Source: Megasphaera sp.
Lineage (GTDB): Bacteria; Bacillota; Negativicutes; Veillonellales; Megasphaeraceae
Assembly (NCBI GenBank): GCA_022641375.1
Contig: JALCDF010000015.1
Span: 1-33,589, forward strand
DNA: 33,589 nucleotides
Direction of reading: 5' to 3'
Shown piece by piece: positions 1-8,819 of the stretch. The notes beneath the pieces are model-generated. The model was not told where the DNA came from and made no database searches. It saw only the letters and a program-made list of their open reading frames with translations. Numbering within the stretch: the stretch's first letter is position 1; every line of letters begins with the position of its first letter. Both the position numbers and the translations under genes were made by a program.

Positions 1-710
1 ATAAATACACCGTCGATACCGGCACCGGCAGCTGCCCGGGCCAGATTGCCGATGAACTGCCGCTGTCCCGAAGAGGTCGTCCCGGCACCACCTGGCAGCT
101 GCACACTGTGGGTAGCATCGAAAACAACCGGATATCCAAAACTGCGCATGATGGGAAAACTGCGCATATCCACAACAAGATTATGATATCCCAGGCTGAC
201 GCCTCGTTCTGTCAGCATCAGATTTTCATTGCCTGTATGCGACATCTTTTCCAACACATTTTTCATATCCGACGGCGCCATGAACTGTCCTTTTTTGACA
301 TTGATGCATTTGCCGGTCGCGGCAGCCTGTTCCAAAAGATCAGTCTGACGACATAAAAAAGCCGGTATTTGAAGGATATCCAGCACGTCCGCAGCCGGTT
401 CGATTTGTTCAACCGAATGAACATCACTGATTACCGGAACCTTTAATTCATCCTTGACGGACTTCAGGATACGCAATCCTTCCGTAAGACCGGGACCGCG
501 AAACGATGTATAGGAAGAACGGTTTGCCTTATCATAAGACGCTTTAAAAATATAGGTAACGCCCAGTTTTTCACAAATGCGTTTCATTTCCCTGCCAATA
601 CGCAGGATACGGTCATAATCTTCGATGACACAGGGACCGGCCATAACAAAAAGCTTGCCGTCGCCGCCGACACTTGTATGACCAATCCGTACGGATTTTA
701 CTGTCTCCAT
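1..710 (-). CDS. kdsA: 3-deoxy-8-phosphooctulonate synthase (Kdo-8-P synthase), 3' end outside the window
   Basis: Condenses phosphoenolpyruvate with arabinose-5-phosphate to Kdo-8-phosphate, the first committed step of Kdo synthesis in the cytoplasm. I translated the minus strand from the ATG at 710. It gives 236 codons that run off the window, lacking roughly the last 40 residues of a family that is usually 270-285 long. Family signatures are AGPCVIE (residues 24-30), [33 protein letters not shown] and [12 protein letters not shown]. Cys27 in AGPC is the position that separates metal-dependent KdsA (Cys) from the metal-free enterobacterial type (Asn), so this looks like the metalloenzyme. 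It starts 3 nt after the kdsB stop, with an AAGGAG site inside the end of kdsB, so the two are translationally close. Last gene of the visible lpxI-to-kdsA operon. Identity is very secure. Confidence 0.96.
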   Translation of the reverse strand, partial: METVKSVRIGHTSVGGDGKLFVMAGPCVIEDYDRILRIGREMKRICEKLGVTYIFKASYDKANRSSYTSFRGPGLTEGLRILKSVKDELKVPVISDVHSVEQIEPAADVLDILQIPAFLCRQTDLLEQAAATGKCINVKKGQFMAPSDMKNVLEKMSHTGNENLMLTERGVSLGYHNLVVDMRSFPIMRSFGYPVVFDATHSVQLPGGAGTTSSGQRQFIGNLARAAAGAGIDGVF

Positions 711-713
711 TCC

Positions 714-1451
714 TTATTCTCCTTTATGGGCAAAATATTCCCGGATTCGTTTCAAATCATCAGGAGTATCGATGCCGATGAATTCATGATTTGTTTTTAT
801 TACTTTTATCTTATAACCATTTTCCAGGACACGCAACTGTTCCAGCGATTCTATTTCTTCTGCCGGTGTCGGATCCATAGCTGCATACCGCAATAAAAAG
901 TCACGTCGATAGGCATAAATCCCAATATGTTTATATGGGCGGACCGCATCATGGAATGAATGGCGCGGATAAGGAATCAGCGAACGGGAAAAATACATCG
1001 CTTCATCTTTCAGGTTCATCACTACTTTAACAGCCGCAGCATCAGCGTATTCTTCCTTTTTCAATGGCGCTGCTACCGTTGCCATCTGCAACGACGGGTC
1101 TTCTTCAAAAACCCGGCATAGGGCATCGATGACCTCCGGTGAAATAAGCGGTTCATCTCCCTGGACATTAACGACTACATCTGCATTGGGGAAATGTTCT
1201 ACCGCTTCGGCCAGACGATCGGTGCCATTGGCATGATCTTCCCGGGTCATGACCGCATGACCGCCAAAGGTAACCACTGTATCATACACCTGAGGTGTAT
1301 CTACAGCCACGATTACCGACTCTAATTTTTTAGCTTTCATCGCCTGTTCATATACCCGTTGAATCATCGGTTTACCCGCAATATCAACCAACGGTTTTCC
1401 CGGAAGCCTCGTAGAAGCATAGCGGGATGGAATAATACAAATGAATTTCAT
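714..1451 (-). CDS. kdsB: 3-deoxy-manno-octulosonate cytidylyltransferase (CMP-Kdo synthetase)
   Basis: Activates Kdo with CTP to CMP-Kdo, the donor used by the Kdo transferase encoded by waaA in the same operon. 245 residues, the normal family length. The N-terminal nucleotide-binding motif IIPSRYASTRLPGKPL (residues 6-21), the VVNVQGDEPLI motif near residue 95 and the C-terminal IGIDTPDDL segment are all present. The ATG at 1451 is preceded by GGGAGG at good distance, lying in the 3' end of lpxK. Only 3 nt separate it from lpxK upstream and 3 nt from kdsA downstream. Adjacent kdsB and kdsA supply the Kdo branch, while kdsC and kdsD are not in the window. No anomalies seen. Confidence 0.97.
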   Translation of the reverse strand: MKFICIIPSRYASTRLPGKPLVDIAGKPMIQRVYEQAMKAKKLESVIVAVDTPQVYDTVVTFGGHAVMTREDHANGTDRLAEAVEHFPNADVVVNVQGDEPLISPEVIDALCRVFEEDPSLQMATVAAPLKKEEYADAAAVKVVMNLKDEAMYFSRSLIPYPRHSFHDAVRPYKHIGIYAYRRDFLLRYAAMDPTPAEEIESLEQLRVLENGYKIKVIKTNHEFIGIDTPDDLKRIREYFAHKGE

Positions 1452-1454
1452 ATT

Positions 1455-2597
1455 CTATCCTCCCAACACCTGACGTAATTTTGTATTTACTGCTTCATTT
1501 CCTTTTATGATTTCTATTTCTATACCTAATACATATAAGGAAATATTATTTTGTTCTATATATCCAGCCGGCATTTTCACAGCATCTTTTTCTGTCGTAA
1601 CCAGGACGGCCCCAGCCCGACCGGCCTGCCATACCATAGCATCCATATCTGTTTCCTGATAGGGATGATGGTCATCGTAACGAATAACCCGGACCATATC
1701 GTATCCAAATGCTTTGACGGTATGTTCAAACGAAGCGGGATTGCCCAACGCCGAAACCACAATGACTCTGGTGCCCGCAGGCAATGTCTCTTTTTCTTTA
1801 TTTTGTATTTTCATACTGTCCCAAGCCTTAAAAGGAATACACCATTTAGCACGATGTACCGCTTCCGCAATGGGAGCTTTCTGGTTATACCGACGTATGG
1901 TTTCATATATTATTTCCATGTCACGGCGACACCGCTGATCGGCTTTGGTAATAATACATAATCCGGCTCGGTCAAGTTGTTTCATGGGCTCCCGCAAAAT
2001 TCCTGCCGGCAGCACCTTCCCATTACCGAACGGATTGGCCGCATCAATAAGGACAATATCCAGATTCCGAGCCAATTTCCAATGCTGGAATCCATCATCC
2101 AGAAGGAGGACCTGTGCCTGGAAATCATGGACGGCGCGCTGTGCACTGAGGTCCCGCTGGCGTCCAACAATGACCGGCACGCCAGGGAGGCTGCGAGCCA
2201 TGAGATACGCTTCATCGCCGCCGTCAGCCGCCGTCAGGAACACCGTCGTACCATCAGACATCACCGCCGTATTATTTTCTGCTTTGGACCGGTAGCCCCG
2301 GTTCAGCAGTGCGACACGATAGCCCCGCTGTTGTAACCGCCGAGCCAGGAAACAGGCCATCGGGGTCTTGCCGGTTCCGCCGACGGTAATATTTCCCAAA
2401 CTAATCACGACAGCATTGACCTGCGTTCTCTTCTCCGGATGATCCCGAAAAGAACAGTACTTCCGCAAGACACCCCACCGATACAGTCTGGAAAACATTC
2501 CCAGCAGTGACAAGACGAGCTTATCGGCCGGAGATTTACGATGTTCTCCCATCAAATAATTAAAATAAGCAGCTCCCTTTGTACGAAATGACATCAT
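1455..2597 (-). CDS. lpxK: tetraacyldisaccharide 4'-kinase (lipid A 4'-kinase)
   Basis: Phosphorylates the 4' position of the lipid A disaccharide at the inner face of the cytoplasmic membrane, giving lipid IVA. The P-loop GNITVGGTGKTP is at about residues 68-79. The family motifs DDGFQHWKLARNLDIVLID and PAGILREP follow, and TTEKDAVK lies near the C terminus. A hydrophobic N-terminal stretch before the P-loop fits the membrane-facing helix of LpxK. I chose the ATG at 2597 (380 residues) because GGAG lies 5 nt upstream. An in-frame ATG at 2615 would add six residues, but its nearest GGAG is about 16 nt away. The chosen start lies next to the waaA stop (2599-2601). Part of the lpxI-lpxB-msbA-waaA-lpxK-kdsB-kdsA operon. 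Confidence 0.95.
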   Translation of the reverse strand: MMSFRTKGAAYFNYLMGEHRKSPADKLVLSLLGMFSRLYRWGVLRKYCSFRDHPEKRTQVNAVVISLGNITVGGTGKTPMACFLARRLQQRGYRVALLNRGYRSKAENNTAVMSDGTTVFLTAADGGDEAYLMARSLPGVPVIVGRQRDLSAQRAVHDFQAQVLLLDDGFQHWKLARNLDIVLIDAANPFGNGKVLPAGILREPMKQLDRAGLCIITKADQRCRRDMEIIYETIRRYNQKAPIAEAVHRAKWCIPFKAWDSMKIQNKEKETLPAGTRVIVVSALGNPASFEHTVKAFGYDMVRVIRYDDHHPYQETDMDAMVWQAGRAGAVLVTTEKDAVKMPAGYIEQNNISLYVLGIEIEIIKGNEAVNTKLRQVLGG

Positions 2598-2598
2598 A

Positions 2599-3933
2599 TC
2601 ATCTCCGCTGTTCATCTAATAAATGCTGTAACTCCAATAAATTTTTTTTAGTCGCGCCCTGATTTTCCTGGACGACTTCTACACAAGAATGTTTCATCTG
2701 TTCAGCCCGCTCTTTATGAAGCAGGATATCCAGACACGTATTGACGAATTCCGCTTCGCTTTTGACCATGACGCAGGCACCTCTGCTGCTGAGAAGATCA
2801 AAGATTTCCACGAAATTAAACATGTTGGGTCCCACGACGATAGGCTTACCGTGCGCTGCCGGTTCGAGGATATTATGACCGCCGACATGCGCCAGGCTGC
2901 CACCTACAAAAATCAAATCCCCCACACTGTACACACGGCCTAATTCGCCAATCGTATCGAGGATGACGCCATCATAGTCAGCACTGACCTTTTTACCGGC
3001 TTTCATATCGCTGCGCTTCACCATGGCTATTTTATTCGTCAGTCCTTCGTCACGGATGAGGTCGGCCTGGTAAATATACCGGGGCGCAATAATCAGCTTG
3101 GCTCCGGGGAAATGCTCCCGGATAGCATTAAACGCCCGGTACACCGAACCGTTTTCCCCTTTATGGGTACTGCCGGCAATAAATATAGGGTACGTTTCTT
3201 CCTTAAATCCCAACTCATGGAGAAATCGTTTCTTTTCCTGAGGTGTTACGATTCCATACGTCTGATCATATTTCGTATTGCCGGTCACGATGACCTTATT
3301 CGGATCTGCCCCGATATCAATAATATATTGGGCATCGATACGGCTCTGCATACAGAATATACGGATACTGGACAACACCCGGCGGGTAAAGAAAGTAATC
3401 AGATGATACCTTCCGGAACTGCGCTGGCTGATCCGGCCATTCATCATCATGACCGGAATATGTTTATGTTCCGCTATGCGCAGGAAATTCGGCCATATCT
3501 CCGTTTCCACGAGGACGATGATCTTGGGATTGACAATACTCAAGATACGATTCGTGAAATACGGCAGATCCAACGGAAAATACAGGATTCCGTCAGCACC
3601 GTCAATAATCTGATGCGCCATGCGGAATCCCGTCGCCGTAACGACGGACACAATGATGACTTCATTGGGATGGGTCTTGCGCATCTCCCGGACAATCGGG
3701 CTGGCGGCCACGATTTCACCGACAGACGCCGCATGGACCCAGATAGCATGACGATTTGATATTTTCTCTTTCAAATCCGGCGGCAAATACCCTATGCTTT
3801 GTTTAATCCGCTGATAAAAGCCCTCTTCCCGGATCAGTCTGTAAATGAGGACGGGAATAAGCGAAGCCCAGTAGCACAACAGCAGGATATTATACAACCA
3901 ATACATGGATTTTACATGGAAATTAAATTTCAT
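2599..3933 (-). CDS. waaA: 3-deoxy-D-manno-octulosonic acid (Kdo) transferase
   Basis: Transfers Kdo from CMP-Kdo to lipid IVA. It is a GT30 glycosyltransferase held at the inner membrane by an N-terminal helix (YNILLLCYWASLIPVLIY). Family motifs are WVHAASVGEIVAASP (acceptor-side glutamate region), VLVETEIWPNFLR, GRISQRS, FIAGSTHKGE and GGHNILEPAAHGKPIVVGP near the C terminus. The start at 3933 (444 residues) is preferred because GGCGGA precedes it and it overlaps the end of msbA by only 11 nt. An ATG at 3984 would overlap msbA by 62 nt and add a 17-residue extension unlike the family. How many Kdo residues it adds cannot be told from sequence by eye. Coupled between msbA and lpxK. Confidence 0.95.
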   Translation of the reverse strand: MKFNFHVKSMYWLYNILLLCYWASLIPVLIYRLIREEGFYQRIKQSIGYLPPDLKEKISNRHAIWVHAASVGEIVAASPIVREMRKTHPNEVIIVSVVTATGFRMAHQIIDGADGILYFPLDLPYFTNRILSIVNPKIIVLVETEIWPNFLRIAEHKHIPVMMMNGRISQRSSGRYHLITFFTRRVLSSIRIFCMQSRIDAQYIIDIGADPNKVIVTGNTKYDQTYGIVTPQEKKRFLHELGFKEETYPIFIAGSTHKGENGSVYRAFNAIREHFPGAKLIIAPRYIYQADLIRDEGLTNKIAMVKRSDMKAGKKVSADYDGVILDTIGELGRVYSVGDLIFVGGSLAHVGGHNILEPAAHGKPIVVGPNMFNFVEIFDLLSSRGACVMVKSEAEFVNTCLDILLHKERAEQMKHSCVEVVQENQGATKKNLLELQHLLDEQRR

Positions 3934-5689
3934 TATTCCGCCCTTCTGGATTATCTTTAAACTGTACGGCATACATATTCGCATACAAGCCTTTTTTATT
4001 CAGGAGTTCTTCATGTGTCCCGGATTCGACGATGCGGCCATGATCTACCACTACGATGTTATCCGCATCACGGATCGTACTCAATCGATGGGCGATGACA
4101 ACCGCCGTCCGGCCTTCCATCAGACGGTCTAATGCCACCTGGACAACTTTTTCGCTTTCCGTATCCAAGGCAGATGTAGCTTCATCCAAAATCAGGATAC
4201 GGGGGTTCTTTAAGATAGCCCGGGCAATGGAAATACGCTGCCGCTGGCCGCCGGATAACGAGCAGCCCCGGTCGCCGACGATTTCATCATATCCCTTTGG
4301 CATATCCATGATAAAATCATGGGCATTGGCTGCTTTGGCAGCGGCGACGATTTCTTCGTCCGTCGCATCCAGGCGGCCGTAGAGGATGTTTTCTCTGATT
4401 GTCGCATTGAACAATATTGTTTCCTGCGGCACCAGGCCGATTTGCTGACGCAAGGACGAAAATGTTACATCGCGAATATCAATGCCATCGATGGTCAGAC
4501 TGCCGCTGTTAATATCATAGAAACGGGGAAGCAAATTCGCTATTGTCGATTTACCGGCACCACTGGGGCCCACAAGGGCTACTACTTCACCGGGCTTTAT
4601 GGACAGTGTAAAATCCATCAGGGCCGGGTGTTCCTTATCATACGAAAAGAAAACATCGGTAAACCGAATGTAGCCTTTCACCGGCGGCAGTACAACAGCA
4701 TCCTTCTTTTCCTGGACATCTGACGGGGTATCGAGCGTTTCGAACACGCGGTCAGCAGCTGCCAGTGATTTTTGAATATCGCCATAAATTTCACTGATAC
4801 GTCGTACCGGATTCGCCAGATTGATCGCATAAATAAGAAATGCAATCAGTGCGCCGGCCGTCATTTCCCCATTGATAACGCTCATGCCGCCATACCAGAT
4901 GATGCCGGTAACGGCGATGGCCGCAAAGAACTGGATGAACGGAGTCAACAGTGCTGTCAGTTTCGTCGTCGCCATCAATGCCCAGAAGTTGCCATCATTC
5001 TGGACCATGAACCGCTTGATTTCATATTCTTCCCGGTTAAACGAACGGATAATACGAATCCCTGAAATGGATTCTTCCAACAGCGCCGTAATATCCGCCA
5101 TTTTCCCCTGTACCGCATGACCTGCCAGACGCAGCCGGCCGCCAAAAAATTTAATCGTAAAAATGACGAGGGGAACAATGACCAGGGTAAGCATCGTCAG
5201 CTTCCAGTATAAAACAAACATGGATACCAGCGACCCCACAAGGATAACCGCTTCCTGAACGAAAGAAATCAGATTCCCCGCAATGGCTGTCTGCAATGCG
5301 GTAACATCATTCGTCAAATTGCTCATGATATTGCCGGTCTTGCGCTTATCGAAGTACGATAACGATAACGTCTGCAGATGGCGGTATAATGATTCTCTGA
5401 TATCATTGACGATTTTCTGTCCTACGAAACTCATTAAATATCTCTGGCCGAAATAAAAGAACCCTCTGGCCAGGAATAACGCCAGAATAAAAATAACGAT
5501 CAGATTTAATGTAACCACATCTTTATTAGCCAGTACTTTATCGATGACATCCTTGATAAGCCATGGTACCACGACGTTACTGGCGCCAGAAAAGGCCATG
5601 CAGATAACCGCTATGACCAGTCTTTTCTTATACGGTAAAATAAATCGCAATAACCGCTTGTAACCTTGCCAACTATTGTATTGCTTCAT
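3923..5689 (-). CDS. msbA: lipid A export ABC transporter, permease/ATPase (MsbA)
   Basis: Homodimeric exporter that flips Kdo-lipid A precursor across the inner membrane. 588 residues, matching MsbA (about 580). Residues 1-310 form a six-helix ABC exporter domain and 340-588 the ATPase: Walker A GPSGAGKS at 374-381, signature LSGGQ at 478-482, Walker B ILILDE at 498-503, and the switch His in IAHRLST at about 534. The ATG shares one base with the lpxB stop (TAATG), so translation is coupled. Generic ABC exporters look alike, and the assignment to lipid A rests largely on its place between lpxB and waaA. Confidence 0.93.
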   Translation of the reverse strand: MKQYNSWQGYKRLLRFILPYKKRLVIAVICMAFSGASNVVVPWLIKDVIDKVLANKDVVTLNLIVIFILALFLARGFFYFGQRYLMSFVGQKIVNDIRESLYRHLQTLSLSYFDKRKTGNIMSNLTNDVTALQTAIAGNLISFVQEAVILVGSLVSMFVLYWKLTMLTLVIVPLVIFTIKFFGGRLRLAGHAVQGKMADITALLEESISGIRIIRSFNREEYEIKRFMVQNDGNFWALMATTKLTALLTPFIQFFAAIAVTGIIWYGGMSVINGEMTAGALIAFLIYAINLANPVRRISEIYGDIQKSLAAADRVFETLDTPSDVQEKKDAVVLPPVKGYIRFTDVFFSYDKEHPALMDFTLSIKPGEVVALVGPSGAGKSTIANLLPRFYDINSGSLTIDGIDIRDVTFSSLRQQIGLVPQETILFNATIRENILYGRLDATDEEIVAAAKAANAHDFIMDMPKGYDEIVGDRGCSLSGGQRQRISIARAILKNPRILILDEATSALDTESEKVVQVALDRLMEGRTAVVIAHRLSTIRDADNIVVVDHGRIVESGTHEELLNKKGLYANMYAVQFKDNPEGRNNEI

Positions 5690-6828
5690 TAGGCCTGTTT
5701 CTCCTTAGTGAACTGTAATATAACCGCTGCCGTACGGTCTATGGCTCCGGCTTCTCCCATCGTCTTCCGGACCTGGGCCATGGCATCGCTCATATCCTGC
5801 CGGCACTTCGTATCCGTTAAAACGGGAATGATGATTTTCGCAATATTGTCTCCCGTCACATCATTTTCCCATAACTCCGGCATGATACGGTGCCCCATAA
5901 TAATATTCGGCAGCCCGATATTCTGGACATGTACCAGTATCTTAGCCAGCCAATAGGTCAACTTACTGACCCGGTAAATCAGTACCGTCGGCAACTTCAT
6001 GAGGGCCGTTTCCAATGTTGCCGTACCTGATGAAGCAATCGCTGCCGTACTGATATTCATCATATCGTACACATGATCTTCGCCCATATGAACGGGAACC
6101 CCCGCCGTTTGTATCATATGATCCAGCAGGGATCGATCGATCGTCGAAGCCCTGGGCAATACAAATTGCACATCCGGCACGGACTGTTTTATTTTTTTTG
6201 CCGCATCCAGCATATCCGGAAGAAGCCCTTTTACTTCCTGGAGACGGCTTCCCGGCATGAGCATGACTGTCGGTTTTTCTTTATGGAGGCCAAAGTGTTC
6301 CAACGCCGCCTCTTTGCTCATAGACGGATGGACGGCATCTATCAACGGATGTCCTGTATAAACGACATTCGTACCCAATTTCCGGTACATTTCTGCTTCA
6401 AACGGAAACAGCGATACCGCCAGGTCAGTATATCTGGCAATGACCGGACCCCGGCTCTTATCCCAGGCCCAAATCGTGGGGAGGATATAATAGACGACCG
6501 GAACACCCAGTGCCTTTATTTTCTTGATAAGACGCATATTGAATCCCGGATAATCTACACAAATAAATACATCCGGCTTTTCTTTTTTTATCGTTTCTAT
6601 CAAAAATGTCCGCAACCGAAAAAAGAAAGGTATCTTTCGTATGATTTCACCAATACCGATAAATCCCAGGTTCTTGATGTCATAAATAATACGGACACCG
6701 GCCTCCGCCATGCAATCGCCGCCCATGCCAATGAGCTCAACAGACGGGTCCTGCTGACGAAATGCCCGTGCCAGGTTAGCACCATGCATATCGCCGGAAG
6801 CTTCGCCGGCAGAGAACATGATTTTCAT
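5689..6828 (-). CDS. lpxB: lipid-A-disaccharide synthase
   Basis: Joins UDP-2,3-diacylglucosamine and lipid X into the lipid A disaccharide (GT19 family, membrane-peripheral). 379 residues, as expected. The N-terminal GEASGD motif is at residues 8-13, followed by IGMGG, CVDYPGFNMRL, YYILPTIWAWDKSR, FPFEAEMY, YTGHPLID and LMPGSRLQEV. The C-terminal donor-site motif SSGTATLETAL is intact. The start has AGGAG 5 nt upstream. It follows lpxI by 44 nt. Substrate and product link it directly to lpxI upstream and lpxK downstream in the same operon. Confidence 0.97.
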   Translation of the reverse strand: MKIMFSAGEASGDMHGANLARAFRQQDPSVELIGMGGDCMAEAGVRIIYDIKNLGFIGIGEIIRKIPFFFRLRTFLIETIKKEKPDVFICVDYPGFNMRLIKKIKALGVPVVYYILPTIWAWDKSRGPVIARYTDLAVSLFPFEAEMYRKLGTNVVYTGHPLIDAVHPSMSKEAALEHFGLHKEKPTVMLMPGSRLQEVKGLLPDMLDAAKKIKQSVPDVQFVLPRASTIDRSLLDHMIQTAGVPVHMGEDHVYDMMNISTAAIASSGTATLETALMKLPTVLIYRVSKLTYWLAKILVHVQNIGLPNIIMGHRIMPELWENDVTGDNIAKIIIPVLTDTKCRQDMSDAMAQVRKTMGEAGAIDRTAAVILQFTKEKQA

Positions 6829-6872
6829 AAACGCTCCTATACAACAATATTATCTATCTGCTAATAGTATGA

Positions 6873-7688
6873 CTAAAATTGTTTATCTACCGCACAAATA
6901 CAAATTCCTTTTGCATTGGCCAGTGCTAATACTTCTTTTTGTTCCACAAACAACGTACGGCCGCTTTCTATAGCCAGTACACTGCAGCCATTGTCAACCA
7001 TCGTTTGTACGGTAGACAAGCCGACAGCCGGCACATCAAACCGCGTATCCTGATTCGGCTTGGCCACTTTGACGACCACTGCGTCTCCCCGTCCCAGCAT
7101 GCCGCCGCGGCGGATACAGGCATCGGTGCCTTCAATGGCTTCTACCGCCATGACTGCCTGCTGTTTGACGACAACAGTCTGACCAATATCCATACCGCCC
7201 ATCGTTTTGGCGGTAACAAACCCGAAACGGATATCGTTTTCTTCTATCGCTGTCGGGCCGCGTTTTGTAAAAACGCCGCATTGCGGCATAAGGGGCTTTA
7301 AATACAGCGTCTGGTCCACGACTTCGATGTCGTCTTTTTCCAATTCATCAACGATTTTCAGCATAATCGTATCATCTTTGCGATTATGCAATGATGCAAT
7401 AACCCGCAACATCCTGAGATCGGGAAATTTCAATCCCTTAAAAAGAAGTTCCTTCGTTACCTTTCCAATCAGCGTAACTTTGGAAACGTCTTCCTTCTTC
7501 AATGTTTTAATGATTTTATTCAACTTTGCTACATTGACTTCATAATATGCATCTGCTTCTGTTGCCAATTCCGGTGCTACGTCCGGCACAACGGCCACCA
7601 CAACTACCTGATGCCCCAGCTGATGCGCAGCTCGTATAAATTCAACGGGTAAATTGCCTATGCCAGCAATCAATCCAACTTTTTCCAT
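6873..7688 (-). CDS. lpxI: UDP-2,3-diacylglucosamine pyrophosphatase, LpxI type
   Basis: Hydrolyses UDP-2,3-diacylglucosamine to lipid X plus UMP, the step before LpxB. This is the LpxI family (DUF1009), unrelated in fold to LpxH. 271 residues, the usual length. The N-terminal GLIAGIGNLP loop, the central KRGPTAIEEND segment, RGGMLGRGDAVVVKVAKP and the C-terminal catalytic-region motif QDTRFDVPAVG (residues 213-223) are all recognisable. It is the first gene of a seven-gene operon with a promoter immediately upstream (7732-7760) and an AAAGGTGA ribosome site. Identity is well supported. Confidence 0.95.
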   Translation of the reverse strand: MEKVGLIAGIGNLPVEFIRAAHQLGHQVVVVAVVPDVAPELATEADAYYEVNVAKLNKIIKTLKKEDVSKVTLIGKVTKELLFKGLKFPDLRMLRVIASLHNRKDDTIMLKIVDELEKDDIEVVDQTLYLKPLMPQCGVFTKRGPTAIEENDIRFGFVTAKTMGGMDIGQTVVVKQQAVMAVEAIEGTDACIRRGGMLGRGDAVVVKVAKPNQDTRFDVPAVGLSTVQTMVDNGCSVLAIESGRTLFVEQKEVLALANAKGICICAVDKQF

Positions 7689-7731
7689 ATACTATCACCT
7701 TTGTGAAAATGAATGAAACATTTACCTTTAT

Positions 7732-7760
7732 ATTATACAAAAAAATGTGTCCTGTGTCAG
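7732..7760 (-). promoter_or_regulatory. promoter of the lpxI-lpxB-msbA-waaA-lpxK-kdsB-kdsA operon
   Basis: On the minus strand a -35 box CTGACA (7755-7760, 5 of 6 consensus) and a perfect -10 box TATAAT (7732-7737) are separated by exactly 17 bp. Transcription would start near 7725, giving a leader of about 37 nt before the lpxI ATG. It lies directly after the lpxA terminator, so this operon is an independent transcription unit. Confidence 0.85.
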
Positions 7761-7781
7761 TAAAACAAACTCATATATATG

Positions 7782-7810
7782 AAAAAAAGGGAGGCAAGAA
7801 CGCCTCACCC
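7782..7810 (-). terminator. rho-independent terminator after lpxA
   Basis: Read on the minus strand, a GGTGAGGC/GCCTCCC stem (five perfect pairs, a one-base bulge, then GG/CC) with a 6-nt loop is followed by seven T residues. It begins 17 nt after the lpxA stop and ends 22 nt before the -35 of the lpxI promoter. Confidence 0.75.
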
Positions 7811-7826
7811 TCCTTTTTATATTTCA

Positions 7827-8639
7827 TTACTCTTTTGTTCCTCTGCAAATTCCCCGATCCGCATCGCGGAGAAAACGGAGAAAATGTTCTACTTCTTCAG
7901 AGCTGTCTAATTCTTCTTCCATCCTGAAAATAGCCTGTTTCAAATTCAATCCGGAACGGTATAACAGGCGGAACGCCTGCTTCAATTCACGGCGCACATC
8001 TTCCGAAACACCGGCCCGTGACAAGCCCACGCTATTAAGGCCTATACTGCGTGCCGGCTGTCCATCGGCAATGACAAACGGCGGTATATCCTGAACCACT
8101 TTTGCCAAGCCGCCAATCATGGAACAGCGGCCAATCTTAACAAACTGATGAACACCGGCAATACCACCGATGACCACCCGGTCTTCCACCGTTACATGGC
8201 CGGCAATACCGGCACAATTGCTCATGATGACATGATTCCCTACATTGCAATTATGAGCTACATGGGTGCAGGCCTGGAATAAACAGTCACTGCCAATACG
8301 GGTTTCTTCGCCTTCGCCGGTAGCACGGCTGACAGTAACGTACTCACGGAATACAGAGCGGTCGCCAATGATGACATAACTTTTTTCACCATTGAATTTC
8401 AAATCTTGTGGCTCTGATCCAATAGATGCACTCGGGAAAAACCGGCAATATTTGCCGATCGTCGTCCACCCATCTATAACAACATGAGCCATGATTTCCG
8501 TACCTTCCCCAATGGTAACATGGGGTCCGATAACGGCATATGGCCCTATTTTTACACCAGGACCAATCGTTGCTTCCGGATCTATAATAGCCGTTGAATG
8601 TATCACACTTTTCAGTATGTTCCCTTTTTCCTCGGTCAT
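7827..8639 (-). CDS. lpxA: acyl-ACP:UDP-N-acetylglucosamine O-acyltransferase
   Basis: First enzyme of lipid A synthesis: adds a 3-hydroxyacyl chain to UDP-GlcNAc. It is a trimeric cytoplasmic left-handed beta-helix protein. 270 residues from the chosen start. Hexapeptide repeats of the IGPxV type run over residues 20-190, and the catalytic His is at about 129 in the AHNCNVGN motif. The C-terminal helical acyl-ACP binding region includes the FRLLYRSGLN segment typical of LpxA. The ATG at 8639 has GAGGAG about 9 nt upstream. An in-frame GTG at 8648 is rejected because it overlaps that site. Separated from fabZ by 180 nt that include a strong leader hairpin (8658-8676). Followed by a terminator. 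Confidence 0.97.
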   Translation of the reverse strand: MTEEKGNILKSVIHSTAIIDPEATIGPGVKIGPYAVIGPHVTIGEGTEIMAHVVIDGWTTIGKYCRFFPSASIGSEPQDLKFNGEKSYVIIGDRSVFREYVTVSRATGEGEETRIGSDCLFQACTHVAHNCNVGNHVIMSNCAGIAGHVTVEDRVVIGGIAGVHQFVKIGRCSMIGGLAKVVQDIPPFVIADGQPARSIGLNSVGLSRAGVSEDVRRELKQAFRLLYRSGLNLKQAIFRMEEELDSSEEVEHFLRFLRDADRGICRGTKE

Positions 8640-8657
8640 TAAAGTCACTCCTCGTTT

Positions 8658-8676
8658 CCTGTCTGCTGTAGACAGG
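8658..8676 (-). promoter_or_regulatory. hairpin in the lpxA leader
   Basis: A perfect 7-bp inverted repeat (CCTGTCT / AGACAGG) with a 5-nt loop lies 18 nt upstream of the lpxA ATG and a few bases upstream of its GAGGAG site. It has no following T-run, so it is not a terminator. It could control mRNA processing or translation of lpxA, or be a protein-binding site. Function is inferred only from structure and position. Confidence 0.45.
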
Positions 8677-8819
8677 AATTCAATTCATAAATCGATACAT
8701 AGTAATATAATCGGCCATACTCCGTATCATGATGACCGACGAGTTCTTCTGATTTTACCTATTTATATCAGATATGCTCTTTTTTTCTTCATTTATCACA
8801 TAAATATTACTAAATAGTT

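Noticed and set aside
3112-3759. Plus-strand open frame (215 codons) opposite waaA
   Set aside because: waaA on the other strand has all GT30 motifs. The antisense frame has no recognisable domain or start signal.
6073-6864. Plus-strand open frame (263 codons) opposite lpxB
   Set aside because: Antisense to intact lpxB. No ribosome site and no plausible fold.
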